Assembly (NCBI RefSeq): GCF_905397375.1
Contig: NZ_CAJPVG010000018.1
Span: 1-48,645 of the forward strand
Origin: Ralstonia mannitolilytica
GTDB taxonomy: Bacteria; Pseudomonadota; Gammaproteobacteria; Burkholderiales; Burkholderiaceae
Direction: 5' to 3'
DNA length: 48,645 nt
Shown: positions 7,306 through 16,915 of the stretch, one piece after another
How the letters are laid out: every line of letters begins with the position of its first letter
Position numbering within the stretch: the stretch's first letter is position 1
The notes under the pieces: generated by a model
What the model was told of the DNA's origin: nothing
The model's input: only the letters and a program-made list of their open reading frames with translations
Databases searched by the model: none
Program-made: the position numbers and the translations under genes

Positions 7306-8931
7306 TCAGGCGCGGTCGAGCGCTTCTTCGTTGGGGGTGTTCTGGACGGCGGCGGGCACCGTGCGGGCGGGGATGCGCAGCGGCACGCCCTTGGGCACGG
7401 CCATCGGGCGCGTGCGGTAGTCCGCCAGCCGGAAATGGGCCGTGGCGCGGCGAAACTGCCACGTGAAGCCCGGCCACAGCGTGGTGTTCCTGCCGGTCTT
7501 CGGATCGAGGTACCAGCTCACACAGCCGCCGGCCGACCAGATCGCATGCGAGAGCTTCTTCTGGATGCCGTCGTTGAAGCGGCGCTGCACATCGGGGCGT
7601 ACGTCGATGGCCGCCACGTTGTGTGCGCGCATCGACTTGAGCGCGTCGACGATGTATGCCACCTGCGACTCGATCATGAACACCATCGACGAATGGCCGA
7701 GCCCCGTGTTCGGGCCCACCACCATGAAGAAGTTGGGGAAGCCCGCCACCGTGGTGCCAAGGTAGGCCTCGGCGCCGTGCCTGTCCCACACGTCGACGAT
7801 GTCGGCGCCCTGGCTGCCGAGCAGCACGCCTCGCGGGAACGGGTCTGTCGCATGAAAGCCCGTACCGAAGATCAGGCAGTCGACCTCGCGCCGCGTGCCG
7901 TCGGTGGTGACGATGGCGTTCGGTTCCACGCGCGCGATGCCGGTGGTGATGACGTCGACGTTCTCGCGCGTGAGCGCCGGGTAGTAGTCGTTCGAGATCA
8001 GGATGCGCTTGCAGCCGATGGTGTAGTCGGGCGTCACCTTCCGGCGCAGTTCGGGATCGGCGATGCGGCGCCTGATATGGGCACGCGCCATGCGCTCGAC
8101 CGCCTTCATCAGCTTCGGGTGGATCACGAAGCCGAGCACGCGCGATTCGAGCACCCAGTAGATGCCGGTGCGCACCAGCTTTTGCGTGAACGGCAGATGG
8201 CGGAACAGCCAGTGCTCCAGGCGCGAGACCTTGCGGTCGGGCTTGGGCAGGATCCACGGCGGGGTGCGCTGGTACAGGTCGAGCCGGCCGACCTTGGGCG
8301 CGATCTGCGGCACGAACTGAATGGCCGAAGCCCCCGTCCCGATCACGGCGACGCGCTTGCCGCGCAGGTCGTAGTCGTGGTCCCAGAGCTGCGAGTGGAA
8401 CGCCTTGCCCTGAAATGTCTCGATGCCGGGAATGTTCGGCCACGCGGGGCGGCTCAGTCCGCCCATGCCGGAGATGAGTGTACGCGCGCGGTAGCGGCGC
8501 CCGTCTGCCATCTCGAGATTCCACACGCCGGCGGCATCGTCGAAAGCGGCGCGCACCAGTTCGTGGTGGAAGCGCACGTGCGGCCGCACACCGAACTGGT
8601 CGGTGCAGCGCTCCAGGTACGCCCGGATTTCCGGCTGCGGCGAATACATGCGCGACCACTCCGGGTTCGGCGCGAACGAGAACGAGTACAGGTGCGACTG
8701 CACATCGCACGCGCAGCCCGGGTAATGGTTGTCGCGCCAGGTGCCGCCCACCGAGCCGGCCTTCTCGAAGACCAGGAAGTCGTCGATGCCGTTCTGCTTG
8801 AGCTGGATCGCCATGCCCAGGCCGGCAAAGCCCGTCCCGATGATGGCGACCTCGATGAGGGCAGGGGCGTCGGGGCGGTGCGGGGCCGGCGCAACGGCGT
8901 CGGCGCGCGGGAAGTCGGTCCGTGCGTTCAC
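7306..8931 (-). CDS. FAD-dependent Baeyer-Villiger-type monooxygenase
   Basis: 541 residues. The first Rossmann motif is GTGFAG (32-37) for FAD. Then comes EKAGSVGGTWRDNHYPGCAC, the FAD-side region typical of Baeyer-Villiger monooxygenases. The BVMO fingerprint F-x-G-x-x-x-H-x-x-x-W-D is complete at 173-184. The second Rossmann motif GTGAS (198-202) binds NADPH. Such enzymes insert oxygen next to a ketone carbonyl to give an ester or lactone. It is the first gene of the operon, with a sigma70-like promoter and a dyad operator just upstream (8971-9016). The BVMO class is clear from the fingerprint; the substrate is unknown. Confidence 0.9.
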   Translation of the reverse strand: MNARTDFPRADAVAPAPHRPDAPALIEVAIIGTGFAGLGMAIQLKQNGIDDFLVFEKAGSVGGTWRDNHYPGCACDVQSHLYSFSFAPNPEWSRMYSPQPEIRAYLERCTDQFGVRPHVRFHHELVRAAFDDAAGVWNLEMADGRRYRARTLISGMGGLSRPAWPNIPGIETFQGKAFHSQLWDHDYDLRGKRVAVIGTGASAIQFVPQIAPKVGRLDLYQRTPPWILPKPDRKVSRLEHWLFRHLPFTQKLVRTGIYWVLESRVLGFVIHPKLMKAVERMARAHIRRRIADPELRRKVTPDYTIGCKRILISNDYYPALTRENVDVITTGIARVEPNAIVTTDGTRREVDCLIFGTGFHATDPFPRGVLLGSQGADIVDVWDRHGAEAYLGTTVAGFPNFFMVVGPNTGLGHSSMVFMIESQVAYIVDALKSMRAHNVAAIDVRPDVQRRFNDGIQKKLSHAIWSAGGCVSWYLDPKTGRNTTLWPGFTWQFRRATAHFRLADYRTRPMAVPKGVPLRIPARTVPAAVQNTPNEEALDRA

Positions 8932-8970
8932 GTGGTGTCTCCGTGGGCACCACTGGGGCGCCTCTTAATG

Positions 8971-9016
8971 TGACATTGGTCGATGTCATCGTAGGAGGCG
9001 CTTCTGGCCGAGTCAA
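8971..9016 (-). promoter_or_regulatory. Promoter and dyad operator of the monooxygenase operon
   Basis: On the minus strand, -35 TTGACT (9011-9016) and -10 TACGAT (8988-8993) are separated by exactly 17 bases. A perfect 6+6+6 dyad, TGACAT-N6-ATGTCA (8971-8988), lies across the expected transcription start, where a bound repressor would block initiation. A second inverted repeat CAATC-N4-GATTG (9014-9027) overlaps the -35 box. Confidence 0.6.
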
Positions 9017-9076
9017 TCGACCGATTGGAACACTTCGTCTAAAAGCGGTGCATGCGCCGCTTGAAACGGTTTTCCC

Positions 9077-12000
9077 TTATGAATCCGTCACTTGCGTGCG
9101 GTGCAGCATCGTGCCGCATGCGGAGATGAATGCATCGAGCAGCGCGTTGATGTGGTCGAGGAGCCGCTTGACTCTCGCCCCAGCCGTCCGGACGTCGGCG
9201 TGCGTGCCGTGGTGCACGGCGTCGCGGAAGGCTGCGGCCACCGCGTCCACGCACGCGTTGTGCAGCAGCGCCAACGCACCGCCCGTGCGGTGCGACCACT
9301 CGCGCAGCTCGGCGCGATCCATTGCATCCAGCAGCGGCTCGAGCCGCTGCGCGTCATCGGTCAGCGACGACAGGAACACGCGCGCCAGGCCCGCGGCGGC
9401 GGCGTCCGTCCCCAGTGCGGCGCGCAGGTCGTCGAGCGCCAGCGCGAACGTTTCTTCCGCCGGAGCCTGCGCACCGGCCTGCGGGCTGAGCAGCGCAGAC
9501 AGCGCCTCCTGCAGCGTGGCGAGCGTGGTCGGCTTCAGCAGGCTCGCATCCATGCCCACGGCCCGGCACCGTGCGTGCTCCTCGGCGAGCGTCGTTGCGG
9601 TGATCGCGATGATGGGCAAGCGCGGGCCGCCGTCTTCTTCGCGGCGGATGTGCCGGGCCAGGTCGAAGCCGTCCATGCCGGGCATATGGCAGTCCGTGAG
9701 CAACGCGTCGAAGCGGTGTTCGCGCAGCCGCTCGAGCGCGACGGCGCCATCCTCGGCCAGCGTCACCCGGTAGCCCAGCAGGCGGAGTTGCTTGGCGATC
9801 AGCTCGCGATTGATCGGGTGGTCTTCCGCCACCAGGATGTGCGCCCCCGGCGCTTCACTGGACGTGGCCTTGGGGCAGGGGGGCGCCGTGGCGCTCGGCG
9901 TGCGCCCGCGCTCGGGTTGCGGCAACGCGCGTTCGCACGCCTGCACGAAGGCATGCCAGTTCAGCGGGTTGACGCTCAAGGCGTTGCCCGGTTCGGCATA
10001 GCCGGCTTCGAGCATGAGGCGGACGGCGCCGTCGCGCGCATGCGCCGATAGGCTCAGGACGATGTCGGCGGTGGCGTCGTCGGCCGCGGTGACGCGCAGG
10101 CCCGCGGCGACCGCGAACGCCGTCAGGCTGTGCCGCAGGGCCGCATCGTCCACGGCAATGGCAATGCTGCGCCCGCTCAGCTTGGGCAGGGCATATCGCG
10201 CCTTCAGGATGGGCACGGCCAGTTCCAGCGTGACGGCTGTGCCGTGCCCGGGCGTGCTCTCCATGACGAGCTTGCCGCCCATCAGCTCCGCGAGCTGCCG
10301 CGAGATCGCCAGGCCGAGGCCCGTGCCGCCGTAGCGCCGCGTGGTCGTACGCTCGGCCTGCACGAACGGCGCGAACAGCGTGGCCTGCACCTCCGGCGAG
10401 ATGCCGATGCCCGTATCGGCCACGCAGATGGCGAGACGCGCCGTGTCGCCGCTCACGCCCGCGCACGTGGCGCACAGCCGCACGCTGCCGGTGTCGGTAA
10501 ACTTGATGGCGTTGGAGAGCAGGTTGAACAGAATCTGCCGCACGCGCACGCTGTCGACCGAGACGCTGGCCGGCACGTCGGCCGCCACGTCCACTCGGAC
10601 CGACAGCGATTTCTCGTGCGCGCGGCTCGCCAGCAGGCCGACCGTGCTGTCGAACATCTCGCGCAGATCCGTCGCCGCGGGCGAGATGTCGAGGCGGCCG
10701 GCTTCGATCTTCGCGTAATCGAGGATGTCGTCGAGGATGTGCAGAAGCGCACGCCCCGAGTCCTGCACCAACGAGACCATCTGTTTCTGCTCGCCGTCGA
10801 GCCGGGTCTGGCGCAGCAGTTCGATCAGGCCGAGCACGCCGTTCATCGGCGTGCGGATCTCATGACTCATCATCGCGAGGAAGCGGTCTTTGGCATGCAG
10901 TGCCGATTCCGCCGCGTTCTTGGCGGCCTCCAGCGCATCGGCCTGCTCGCGCTCCGTGGTGACGTCGCTCAGGTAGCCGTTCCAGACCGTGCGGCCATCG
11001 GGCTCGCGATGCGGGATCGAGCGCGCGTGTAGCCAGCGCACCGCACCGTCTTCGCCCACGTGGCGGAATTGCTGATCGAAGGGCGTGAGGTGCTGCGCCG
11101 AGACGAGCACCATGTCGAGCATGCGCTGTCGGTCGTCTTCGTGAATCAGCATTTCGGGCGTGGAGAGGTAGCCCAGCAGATCCTGCGGCTGGACGCCCAG
11201 GGTTTCGTGCGCCTTGCCGGCTACGTAAGTGATGCGACCGCGGCTCTGACCCGGTGACAGCTCAAACTGATAGACGAGGGCCGGCAGCGATTCGGTCACC
11301 TCGCGCAGGCGCCGCTCGAGGCGTTCGGCGCGTGCCTGCGCGTCGCGGATCTCGCTGATGTCGACCAGCGACGCCACGGTGCCGGCCGGTTGCCCGTCGG
11401 GCAGGTGGAAGGGTTCGATCCAGTACAGAACGTTGCGCGATGGCCCGTCGGGTGTCTCGATGATGAGTTCTTCGCGCGTGCTCTCGCTGTTCTGTTCGGC
11501 GCGCCGGTTGATATCGGACAGCGGCGACGTGTTGTCGGGCGTATGGAGTCCCAGCTCCTGCGGCGTACGCCCGAGCAGCGACGCGGGTGTCCGGCCGAAC
11601 ATGGTGCAGAACGCCGCATTCACGGCCACGTAGCGGTGCGCCGCATCCTTGGCGACAAGCGGGAACGGCACGGCTTCCATCAGCGCGCGCTGGAAGCTCA
11701 ACTGGCGCGCCAGGGTCTCTTCGGCGAGGCGGCGCTGGCGGTTTTCGCGGCGCAGCTGCGTCTGCTTGATGAACAGCGCCGCCAGCGCCAACAGCACCAG
11801 CGCGGCCGCCGGCCCGAATTTCGCCAGCATGGCGGAGGCTGACGGGCCAAGCTGGTAGCTGACCGACAGCCACTTGTTGCGGATGCTGACCTGCTCGCCC
11901 TCGGGCATGGCGAACAGCGCGCGATTGATGAGCGGCACCAGGGCCGCATAGCGCGGCGAGACCCCCACGCCAATGTTCTCGATGGTGTTGGCCGAGCCTG

Positions 12001-13417
12001 TGACCTTGAGCTCGCCGGGAAAGTGATGGCGGATCACCGCATCGGCCACGGGCAGGTTGGCGATCGTGAAATCCGCCTGCCCTGTCGCCACCATGGTCAG
12101 CGCGTCCTTGACGGAGTCGGCCGGCACGATGCGGATCTTCGGCACGTTCCGGTGCAGCAGGGCAGCGAGGGAATCGCTGCTCGGCAGCGCCACCGTCTTG
12201 CCTGCGAGTTCGGCAAGCGCGGCCACGGTGAGCGCCTCGTTGCGTCCGACGATCACCATCGGCGTGGCGTCGATCGGGTGGCTCAGTACGAAGCCCGGCG
12301 GGCGGGCGTCCTGGTCGGACATGCCGAGCAGGATGTCGATCTCGCCCGCGCGCGCCTTCTCGAGCGCCTCGGTCCAGTCGTGTACCGTCACGCGCTCGAA
12401 ACGCAGGCCCAGCGTGCGCCCCAGATAGCTCTGGTACTCCGGCAGGATGCCGAACACATCGCCCTGGACCTCGCTGAAGGTGTACGGCATGTAGTTCGGA
12501 TCGGCGGCGTAGCGCAGCGGCGGCAGGGCGGCCAGCATTGCGCGTTCTGCGGCCGACAGCGGCAGTGCCGGCCTTGCGTTGGGCTGAGCGATCCAGCGCG
12601 CGCGCAGATCGGCCATGGTGCTGTCGGGTAACTGCGCGAGACGGCGGTCGAGATAGCGGATCAACGTGGCCTCGGAGCGGGGCGCGGCAAAGTGCAGCGC
12701 ATCGACGCGCTGGTTGACGAGCTCGACGATCGACAGCGTCCTGTACCGCATCTGCGACAGGAGCTCCCGCGTGGTATGCGTGATGCCCACATACGTGTCG
12801 GCCGTGCCGTGCCGCACGGCGTCGAGCGCATCGGCGGCCGTGGGCAGGCTGAGGAGGTGCACGTCGGGGTGTTCACGCGCCAGCTCGTCTTCAAGCGGCG
12901 AACCCTGTTCCACCGCGATGCGCATGCCGGCGGAGAACGCGTTGCGCGCCACCTGCGGATTGTCGCTGCGAGCCACCACGGCGGTGGCGCGCTCGAGGTA
13001 CGGGGCCGAGTATTCCAGGCAGTGATCGTACTGCGAGCGCGGCGCCACGCTCATGACGACGTCAACATCGCCGCGGCACGCAGCCATGAGCAGTTCATCC
13101 CGGCGCTGGAACACACGGGGCACCACGCGCACCTGGTCTTGCGGAATCAAGTGCATGAGCAGGTCGCCCGAGAAGCCCGTGAGCCGGTCGGCCGCCACCC
13201 CTTCGAGCGGCATCATCGTCTTGCCGATCACGCCGACGGTGATCTGGGGCGGCACCTGGTTCACGCTGTGCACGGCATGTGCGGCATCCTCGGCATGTGC
13301 GTCGGTCAGGCTGCCGGCCCAGGCCAGGACGGCCGCGCACACCAGCGTGCCCACGCCCACGCCGAGGCGGATGCGCTGCCGCATCGAGGCAGACGGTGTT
13401 GCGCGCGTGCCCGCCAT
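9077..13417 (-). CDS. Hybrid sensor histidine kinase of the BvgS/EvgS type
   Basis: 1446 residues. Order: signal/membrane segment (about 15-42); two tandem periplasmic Venus-flytrap domains of the SBP_bac_3 type (about 55-270 and 295-530); one transmembrane helix (about 545-565); two PAS regions (about 590-850); HisKA with His852 in MMSHEIRTPMNG; HATPase with GTGLGLAIS; a degenerate receiver-like segment; a true receiver with Asp1242 in LLTDCHMPGMDG; and a C-terminal Hpt domain with His1376 in EWSHRTGG. This is the full BvgS/EvgS phosphorelay layout: His to Asp to His to the partner regulator. ATG 13417 lies four bases after the regulator's stop. A 15-codon longer ORF overlaps that gene and was not chosen. 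The ligand is unknown. Confidence 0.93.
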   Translation of the reverse strand: MAGTRATPSASMRQRIRLGVGVGTLVCAAVLAWAGSLTDAHAEDAAHAVHSVNQVPPQITVGVIGKTMMPLEGVAADRLTGFSGDLLMHLIPQDQVRVVPRVFQRRDELLMAACRGDVDVVMSVAPRSQYDHCLEYSAPYLERATAVVARSDNPQVARNAFSAGMRIAVEQGSPLEDELAREHPDVHLLSLPTAADALDAVRHGTADTYVGITHTTRELLSQMRYRTLSIVELVNQRVDALHFAAPRSEATLIRYLDRRLAQLPDSTMADLRARWIAQPNARPALPLSAAERAMLAALPPLRYAADPNYMPYTFSEVQGDVFGILPEYQSYLGRTLGLRFERVTVHDWTEALEKARAGEIDILLGMSDQDARPPGFVLSHPIDATPMVIVGRNEALTVAALAELAGKTVALPSSDSLAALLHRNVPKIRIVPADSVKDALTMVATGQADFTIANLPVADAVIRHHFPGELKVTGSANTIENIGVGVSPRYAALVPLINRALFAMPEGEQVSIRNKWLSVSYQLGPSASAMLAKFGPAAALVLLALAALFIKQTQLRRENRQRRLAEETLARQLSFQRALMEAVPFPLVAKDAAHRYVAVNAAFCTMFGRTPASLLGRTPQELGLHTPDNTSPLSDINRRAEQNSESTREELIIETPDGPSRNVLYWIEPFHLPDGQPAGTVASLVDISEIRDAQARAERLERRLREVTESLPALVYQFELSPGQSRGRITYVAGKAHETLGVQPQDLLGYLSTPEMLIHEDDRQRMLDMVLVSAQHLTPFDQQFRHVGEDGAVRWLHARSIPHREPDGRTVWNGYLSDVTTEREQADALEAAKNAAESALHAKDRFLAMMSHEIRTPMNGVLGLIELLRQTRLDGEQKQMVSLVQDSGRALLHILDDILDYAKIEAGRLDISPAATDLREMFDSTVGLLASRAHEKSLSVRVDVAADVPASVSVDSVRVRQILFNLLSNAIKFTDTGSVRLCATCAGVSGDTARLAICVADTGIGISPEVQATLFAPFVQAERTTTRRYGGTGLGLAISRQLAELMGGKLVMESTPGHGTAVTLELAVPILKARYALPKLSGRSIAIAVDDAALRHSLTAFAVAAGLRVTAADDATADIVLSLSAHARDGAVRLMLEAGYAEPGNALSVNPLNWHAFVQACERALPQPERGRTPSATAPPCPKATSSEAPGAHILVAEDHPINRELIAKQLRLLGYRVTLAEDGAVALERLREHRFDALLTDCHMPGMDGFDLARHIRREEDGGPRLPIIAITATTLAEEHARCRAVGMDASLLKPTTLATLQEALSALLSPQAGAQAPAEETFALALDDLRAALGTDAAAAGLARVFLSSLTDDAQRLEPLLDAMDRAELREWSHRTGGALALLHNACVDAVAAAFRDAVHHGTHADVRTAGARVKRLLDHINALLDAFISACGTMLHRTQVTDS

Positions 13418-13421
13418 CGCG

Positions 13422-14090
13422 TCAGCCCTCTGCGCTGCCGAGCAGCCCGTGGCGCACGGCAAAGTCGAACAGCGCCGCCTCGGTATGCAGGCCCAGCTTG
13501 CGCATGGCGTGCTGCTTCTGCGTGCTGATGGTCTTGACGCTGCGATTCATCTGCACGGCGATCTCGGTCACCGTCTTGCCCGTGACGTAGATGCGCAGCA
13601 CCTCGAGCTCGCGCTTGCCGAGCAGGGCGATCGGGTCGTCGGCCGGGGGTTCCGCCGCGCGCGCGCGGCGGATCAGCTTGGCATCGAGCTGCGGCGAGAG
13701 GTAGATGCGGTCGTGCAGCGCCGCCTGGATCCCTTCGAGAATGTGCTGCGGCTCGTCTGCCTTGCTGACGATGACCTTGATGCCTGCGCGCAGGATGTTG
13801 CTCATCAGCGCGCGCGTCTCGAGCATGGTCAGCACCATGACGCGCAGGTCCGGGTAGCGGCGCGCGAGGAACTCGAGCAGGAGGATGCCGTCGCCGTAGC
13901 GGCTGCCCGGCATGGCGTAGTCGGTGATGGCAAGGTCGCAGCGCACGCGGCCGAGCAGGGCGAGCAGTTCGTCGGCGTTGCCGGCCTCGCCGACCACCTC
14001 GAAACCGCCGGCCGCCGACACGAGGCTGCGCACGGCGGCCACCACGCCCGGGTGATCATCGGCAATGACGAGTTGAATGGGATGCTGCAT
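13422..14090 (-). CDS. Response regulator, NarL/LuxR family (BvgA/EvgA-like)
   Basis: 222 residues. Receiver domain at about 4-120 with acidic pair DD (11-12), phospho-acceptor Asp57 in AITDYAMPG and Lys in VIVSKAD. The C-terminal LuxR-type helix-turn-helix (about 155-215) has LGKRELEVLRIYVTGKTV and VKTISTQKQHAMRKLGL. It is the output partner of the hybrid kinase directly downstream in the same operon, equivalent to BvgA or EvgA. ATG 14090 was chosen over a longer ORF because the receiver begins immediately (MQHPIQLVIADDH) and GGAG lies upstream. It is divergent from the cation efflux gene across about 240 bp, which should hold both promoters. Target genes are unknown. Confidence 0.9.
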   Translation of the reverse strand: MQHPIQLVIADDHPGVVAAVRSLVSAAGGFEVVGEAGNADELLALLGRVRCDLAITDYAMPGSRYGDGILLLEFLARRYPDLRVMVLTMLETRALMSNILRAGIKVIVSKADEPQHILEGIQAALHDRIYLSPQLDAKLIRRARAAEPPADDPIALLGKRELEVLRIYVTGKTVTEIAVQMNRSVKTISTQKQHAMRKLGLHTEAALFDFAVRHGLLGSAEG

Positions 14091-14327
14091 GGGGGCGAAT
14101 CTCCGAAGGCACGTAACACGCGGCAACGTGTTGGCCGCGCTGCTGAGAATCGCTGATGCTGCAGGCCGGGAACATCGGAAAAGTCCTATTCATTGGCGCC
14201 GATCTGCGCGCTTCTGGTGCAGATCTGTGCAAATCTGTTGGACCCTGCTCAGCCTGCGCCGCCAGCCCGTGCCGTGCGCCGCGCAGGGCGCGTGGCACAA
14301 TGCGGGCGGTTTCCGGTATCGACCTCC

Positions 14328-15476
14328 ATGACGTCAAATCAGCCGACTGCGCCGTCCGCCACGGCACGCCAACAAGGCGCCGAACGCTCCACGCTGGTGA
14401 GCGCGGGCGTGAACTGCCTGCTCTCGGCGGGGCAGATCGCCGCGGGGCTGTGGTCGCATTCGCAGGGCCTGGTCGCTGACGGACTGCATACGCTGTCGGA
14501 CTTGATTGCCGACGGCATCGTCTTCGTCGCCAACCGCAACAGCCTCAAGGGGCCGGACGAAGACCACCAGTACGGCCACGCGCGCTACGAGAACGCCGCA
14601 TCGCTGGGGCTGGGCCTGCTGCTGGTGGGGGCGGGCGCCGGCATGATCTGGGCCGCGGTGCAGAGCCTGCGCTCGCCGCAGGGGCCGACGCCCGTACATG
14701 GGCTGGCATTGGTGGTGGCCCTCGTTGCGCTGGGCGCCAAGGAAGGGCTGTTCCGTTACATGCTGGCCGTGGCCAAGCGCATCGGCTCACGCATGCTGAT
14801 CGCCAATGCGTGGCATGCGCGTTCCGACGCGGTGTCGTCGCTGGTGGCGGCCATTGGCGTGGCGGGCAACCTGCTCGGCTATCACTGGCTGGACCCGGTC
14901 GCCGCGTGCGTGGTGGGGCTGATGATCGGACGCGTGGGCGTGCGCTTCGGGTGGGAGGCGCTCAACGACCTGATGGACCGCGCGCTGCCGCCGGCGCAGG
15001 TCGAGGCCATCCGCGCGAGCCTGGCGGCCACGCCGGGCGTGATGAACGTACACGATCTGCGCACGCGCGTGACGGGCGACCAGGCGCTGGTCGACGCGCA
15101 TATCGAGGTGGACCCGCGTGTCTCTGTGAGCGAAGGCCACGCGATTGCCGTGCGGGCGCGCACGAACGCGCTGGCCGCCCATACGGCGATGGCCGTGCTC
15201 GACGTGCAGATCCACGTCGACCCGCGCGAGCGCATCGCCACCGACCCGGGGCCGCTGCCTGACCGCGACGCCCTGCGCGCGGCCCTGGCGCAGCTGCTGC
15301 CGGCCGGCACGCCGCTGGACGCCCGCCACTGCGTGCTGCACTACGTCGATGGCGCCGTGGAGGTGGACCTCATCCTGCCGGCTGCGCTCGCCGCCGAGCG
15401 TGCCCGCATTGCCGATGCCATGTACGCCCGCTGGGGCGGCCTGGTGCGCCTGCGCGTGCTGGCCAGCGACGCGTGA
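14328..15476 (+). CDS. Cation diffusion facilitator (CDF) family efflux protein
   Basis: 382 residues. Six-helix CDF membrane domain at about 23-205. The metal-site motif is in ADGLHTLSDLIADG (Asp51, His54, Asp58), with a second H-x-x-x-D in NAWHARSDAVSS. The cytoplasmic ferredoxin-like domain follows (VMNVHDLRTR, VDAHIEVDP). An extra C-terminal domain of about 90 residues repeats a similar pattern (LDARHCVLHYVDGAVEVDLIL), making the protein longer than the usual 300 residues. Such proteins export Zn, Co, Ni, Fe or Mn in exchange for protons; the metal cannot be told here. The ATG was set by the membrane-domain start; CACAAT 27 bases upstream may be its -10 box. It is convergent with the next gene. 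Confidence 0.88.
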   Translation: MTSNQPTAPSATARQQGAERSTLVSAGVNCLLSAGQIAAGLWSHSQGLVADGLHTLSDLIADGIVFVANRNSLKGPDEDHQYGHARYENAASLGLGLLLVGAGAGMIWAAVQSLRSPQGPTPVHGLALVVALVALGAKEGLFRYMLAVAKRIGSRMLIANAWHARSDAVSSLVAAIGVAGNLLGYHWLDPVAACVVGLMIGRVGVRFGWEALNDLMDRALPPAQVEAIRASLAATPGVMNVHDLRTRVTGDQALVDAHIEVDPRVSVSEGHAIAVRARTNALAAHTAMAVLDVQIHVDPRERIATDPGPLPDRDALRAALAQLLPAGTPLDARHCVLHYVDGAVEVDLILPAALAAERARIADAMYARWGGLVRLRVLASDA

Positions 15477-15480
15477 ATCG

Positions 15481-16674
15481 TCACCGGCACTGATCGGTCG
15501 CGTTGGCGGGCTGCGCCTTGTTGGGGTCGAAGTGCAGCTGCTCCAGGCCTTGCTCCGTCAGCGATAGCCAGTCCAGCGTGCCCGAGGTGCGCAGCAGGCC
15601 GATGCTGCCAACCGGGCGCCAGCGCGCGGGCTTGCCGTCGGCGTTGCTCAGCGTGCCCGACAGTGTGAGGGAATCGGGGCCCGCCTGCAGCTGCAGCAGC
15701 CGGCCATCGGCGGCGGGGGTGTAGGCGGTGCGGTCGTTCACGGCGATGCCGGCCTCGCGCACCGTTGCCGGCATGCATGGGATCGAGGCGCGCACCTTGC
15801 CCGTGCTGTCGATCAGGTCGGCAAAGCCATTGCCCTTGGCCACCCCCACCAGCAGGAAACGCTCGATGGCGGGCATCCACGTGACGCTGTACGTGTAGTA
15901 CTGCACGTGCTGGTGCAGCAGCTGCTCGCCGTTCACGCGGCCGGTGGCCGGGTCCAGGATGGCGATCTTCAGGTTGGCCTCGGTGCGATCGGGCACGAAC
16001 TGCTGCCAGGCCAGCAGCGCATGGGTGCTGCCACCGGCCACCATGGGCCACCATTCGCGGCGCCCGTCGGCGATGTCGACGCTGTGCAGCCGGCGCCCGC
16101 GCCCGTCGTAGACCTTCACGTAGACGCCGTTGCCGCTGCCGAGGTTGTCCACGCCGCCGCCGTTGACCCAGCCATCGGAATAGAACACCACGAAGCGGTC
16201 GCCGACCGCCGCGATGTGGCCCGAGTGCCCGCCGGATTCCACCTGCTGCGGATACGCCTTGATCGGGCGCAGCGCCGTGTCGTAGATGCCGAAGCGCTGG
16301 TTGACGTTCTCGGGCGCATTCCAGCCGTCTTCAAACGACACCATGACCTGCCCCGCGCGGTTGCGGGCGACGCTCACCGGCTCCTGCGCCTCGGGCTTCT
16401 GGATGAAGATGCGCGGCGTGTCGAGCTTGCCCGTATCGGCGTGCCATTGCGCGACATACACGTCGTGGGGCCAGCTTCCGGAGCGGTCGGCACCGCGCGG
16501 CGGCAGGCCCGATGAGCTGAAGAACACGTTGAAGGTATTGGGCGCGCCGGCCGGCACCGCGCCAATGCCATGCATGTACTGGCGCGGGTCCGGCGCGCCG
16601 GCGGCAATGGCGGGCAGGGCCAGCGCGCAGGCGCAGCCCAGCAACGTACGGCGCAGGAAGGATGATCGAGACAC
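15481..16674 (-). CDS. Secreted protein of unknown function, probable beta-propeller
   Basis: 397 residues if started at GTG 16674, which has GGAG six bases upstream; ATG 16686 in the same frame would add four residues but lacks a ribosome site. The N-terminus RSSFLRRTLLGCACALAL reads as a Sec signal peptide. It is not a full twin-arginine motif because the first Arg-Arg is broken. The mature part has repeated blade-like units with aromatic/Gly turns, such as VMVSFEDGWNAPENVN, HIAAVGDRFVVFYSDGW and HALLAWQQF. This suggests a beta-propeller. I do not recognise a named family and give no reaction. It stands alone, four bases from the convergent CDF gene. Confidence 0.65.
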   Translation of the reverse strand: MSRSSFLRRTLLGCACALALPAIAAGAPDPRQYMHGIGAVPAGAPNTFNVFFSSSGLPPRGADRSGSWPHDVYVAQWHADTGKLDTPRIFIQKPEAQEPVSVARNRAGQVMVSFEDGWNAPENVNQRFGIYDTALRPIKAYPQQVESGGHSGHIAAVGDRFVVFYSDGWVNGGGVDNLGSGNGVYVKVYDGRGRRLHSVDIADGRREWWPMVAGGSTHALLAWQQFVPDRTEANLKIAILDPATGRVNGEQLLHQHVQYYTYSVTWMPAIERFLLVGVAKGNGFADLIDSTGKVRASIPCMPATVREAGIAVNDRTAYTPAADGRLLQLQAGPDSLTLSGTLSNADGKPARWRPVGSIGLLRTSGTLDWLSLTEQGLEQLHFDPNKAQPANATDQCR

Positions 16675-16915
16675 GTGACACTCCATTGCAGGGGGCGTCC
16701 ACAGCGGTGAACAGGCCCGGGGTGCGGTTTTCAGAACCGGTTGGGCCGCATGCGCGCGCCGAAGTTGCTGCGCGAATGGGGGAGACCCGTTTGGAGGAGC
16801 CCCGGGGGCACTGCACGCCGTCGGCCGGCAATCAAGTTTCGGCGCCGGGTGCCGTTTTTCCCGGGCAAGAGCGGAATCCCATCCGCCAACCCGCCAGTCG
16901 ATCAGCGAGAACAAC

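Noticed and set aside
13418..13462. Fifteen extra codons at the hybrid kinase N-terminus
   Set aside because: They overlap the regulator gene; the ATG at 13417 follows its stop by four bases and suits the signal segment.
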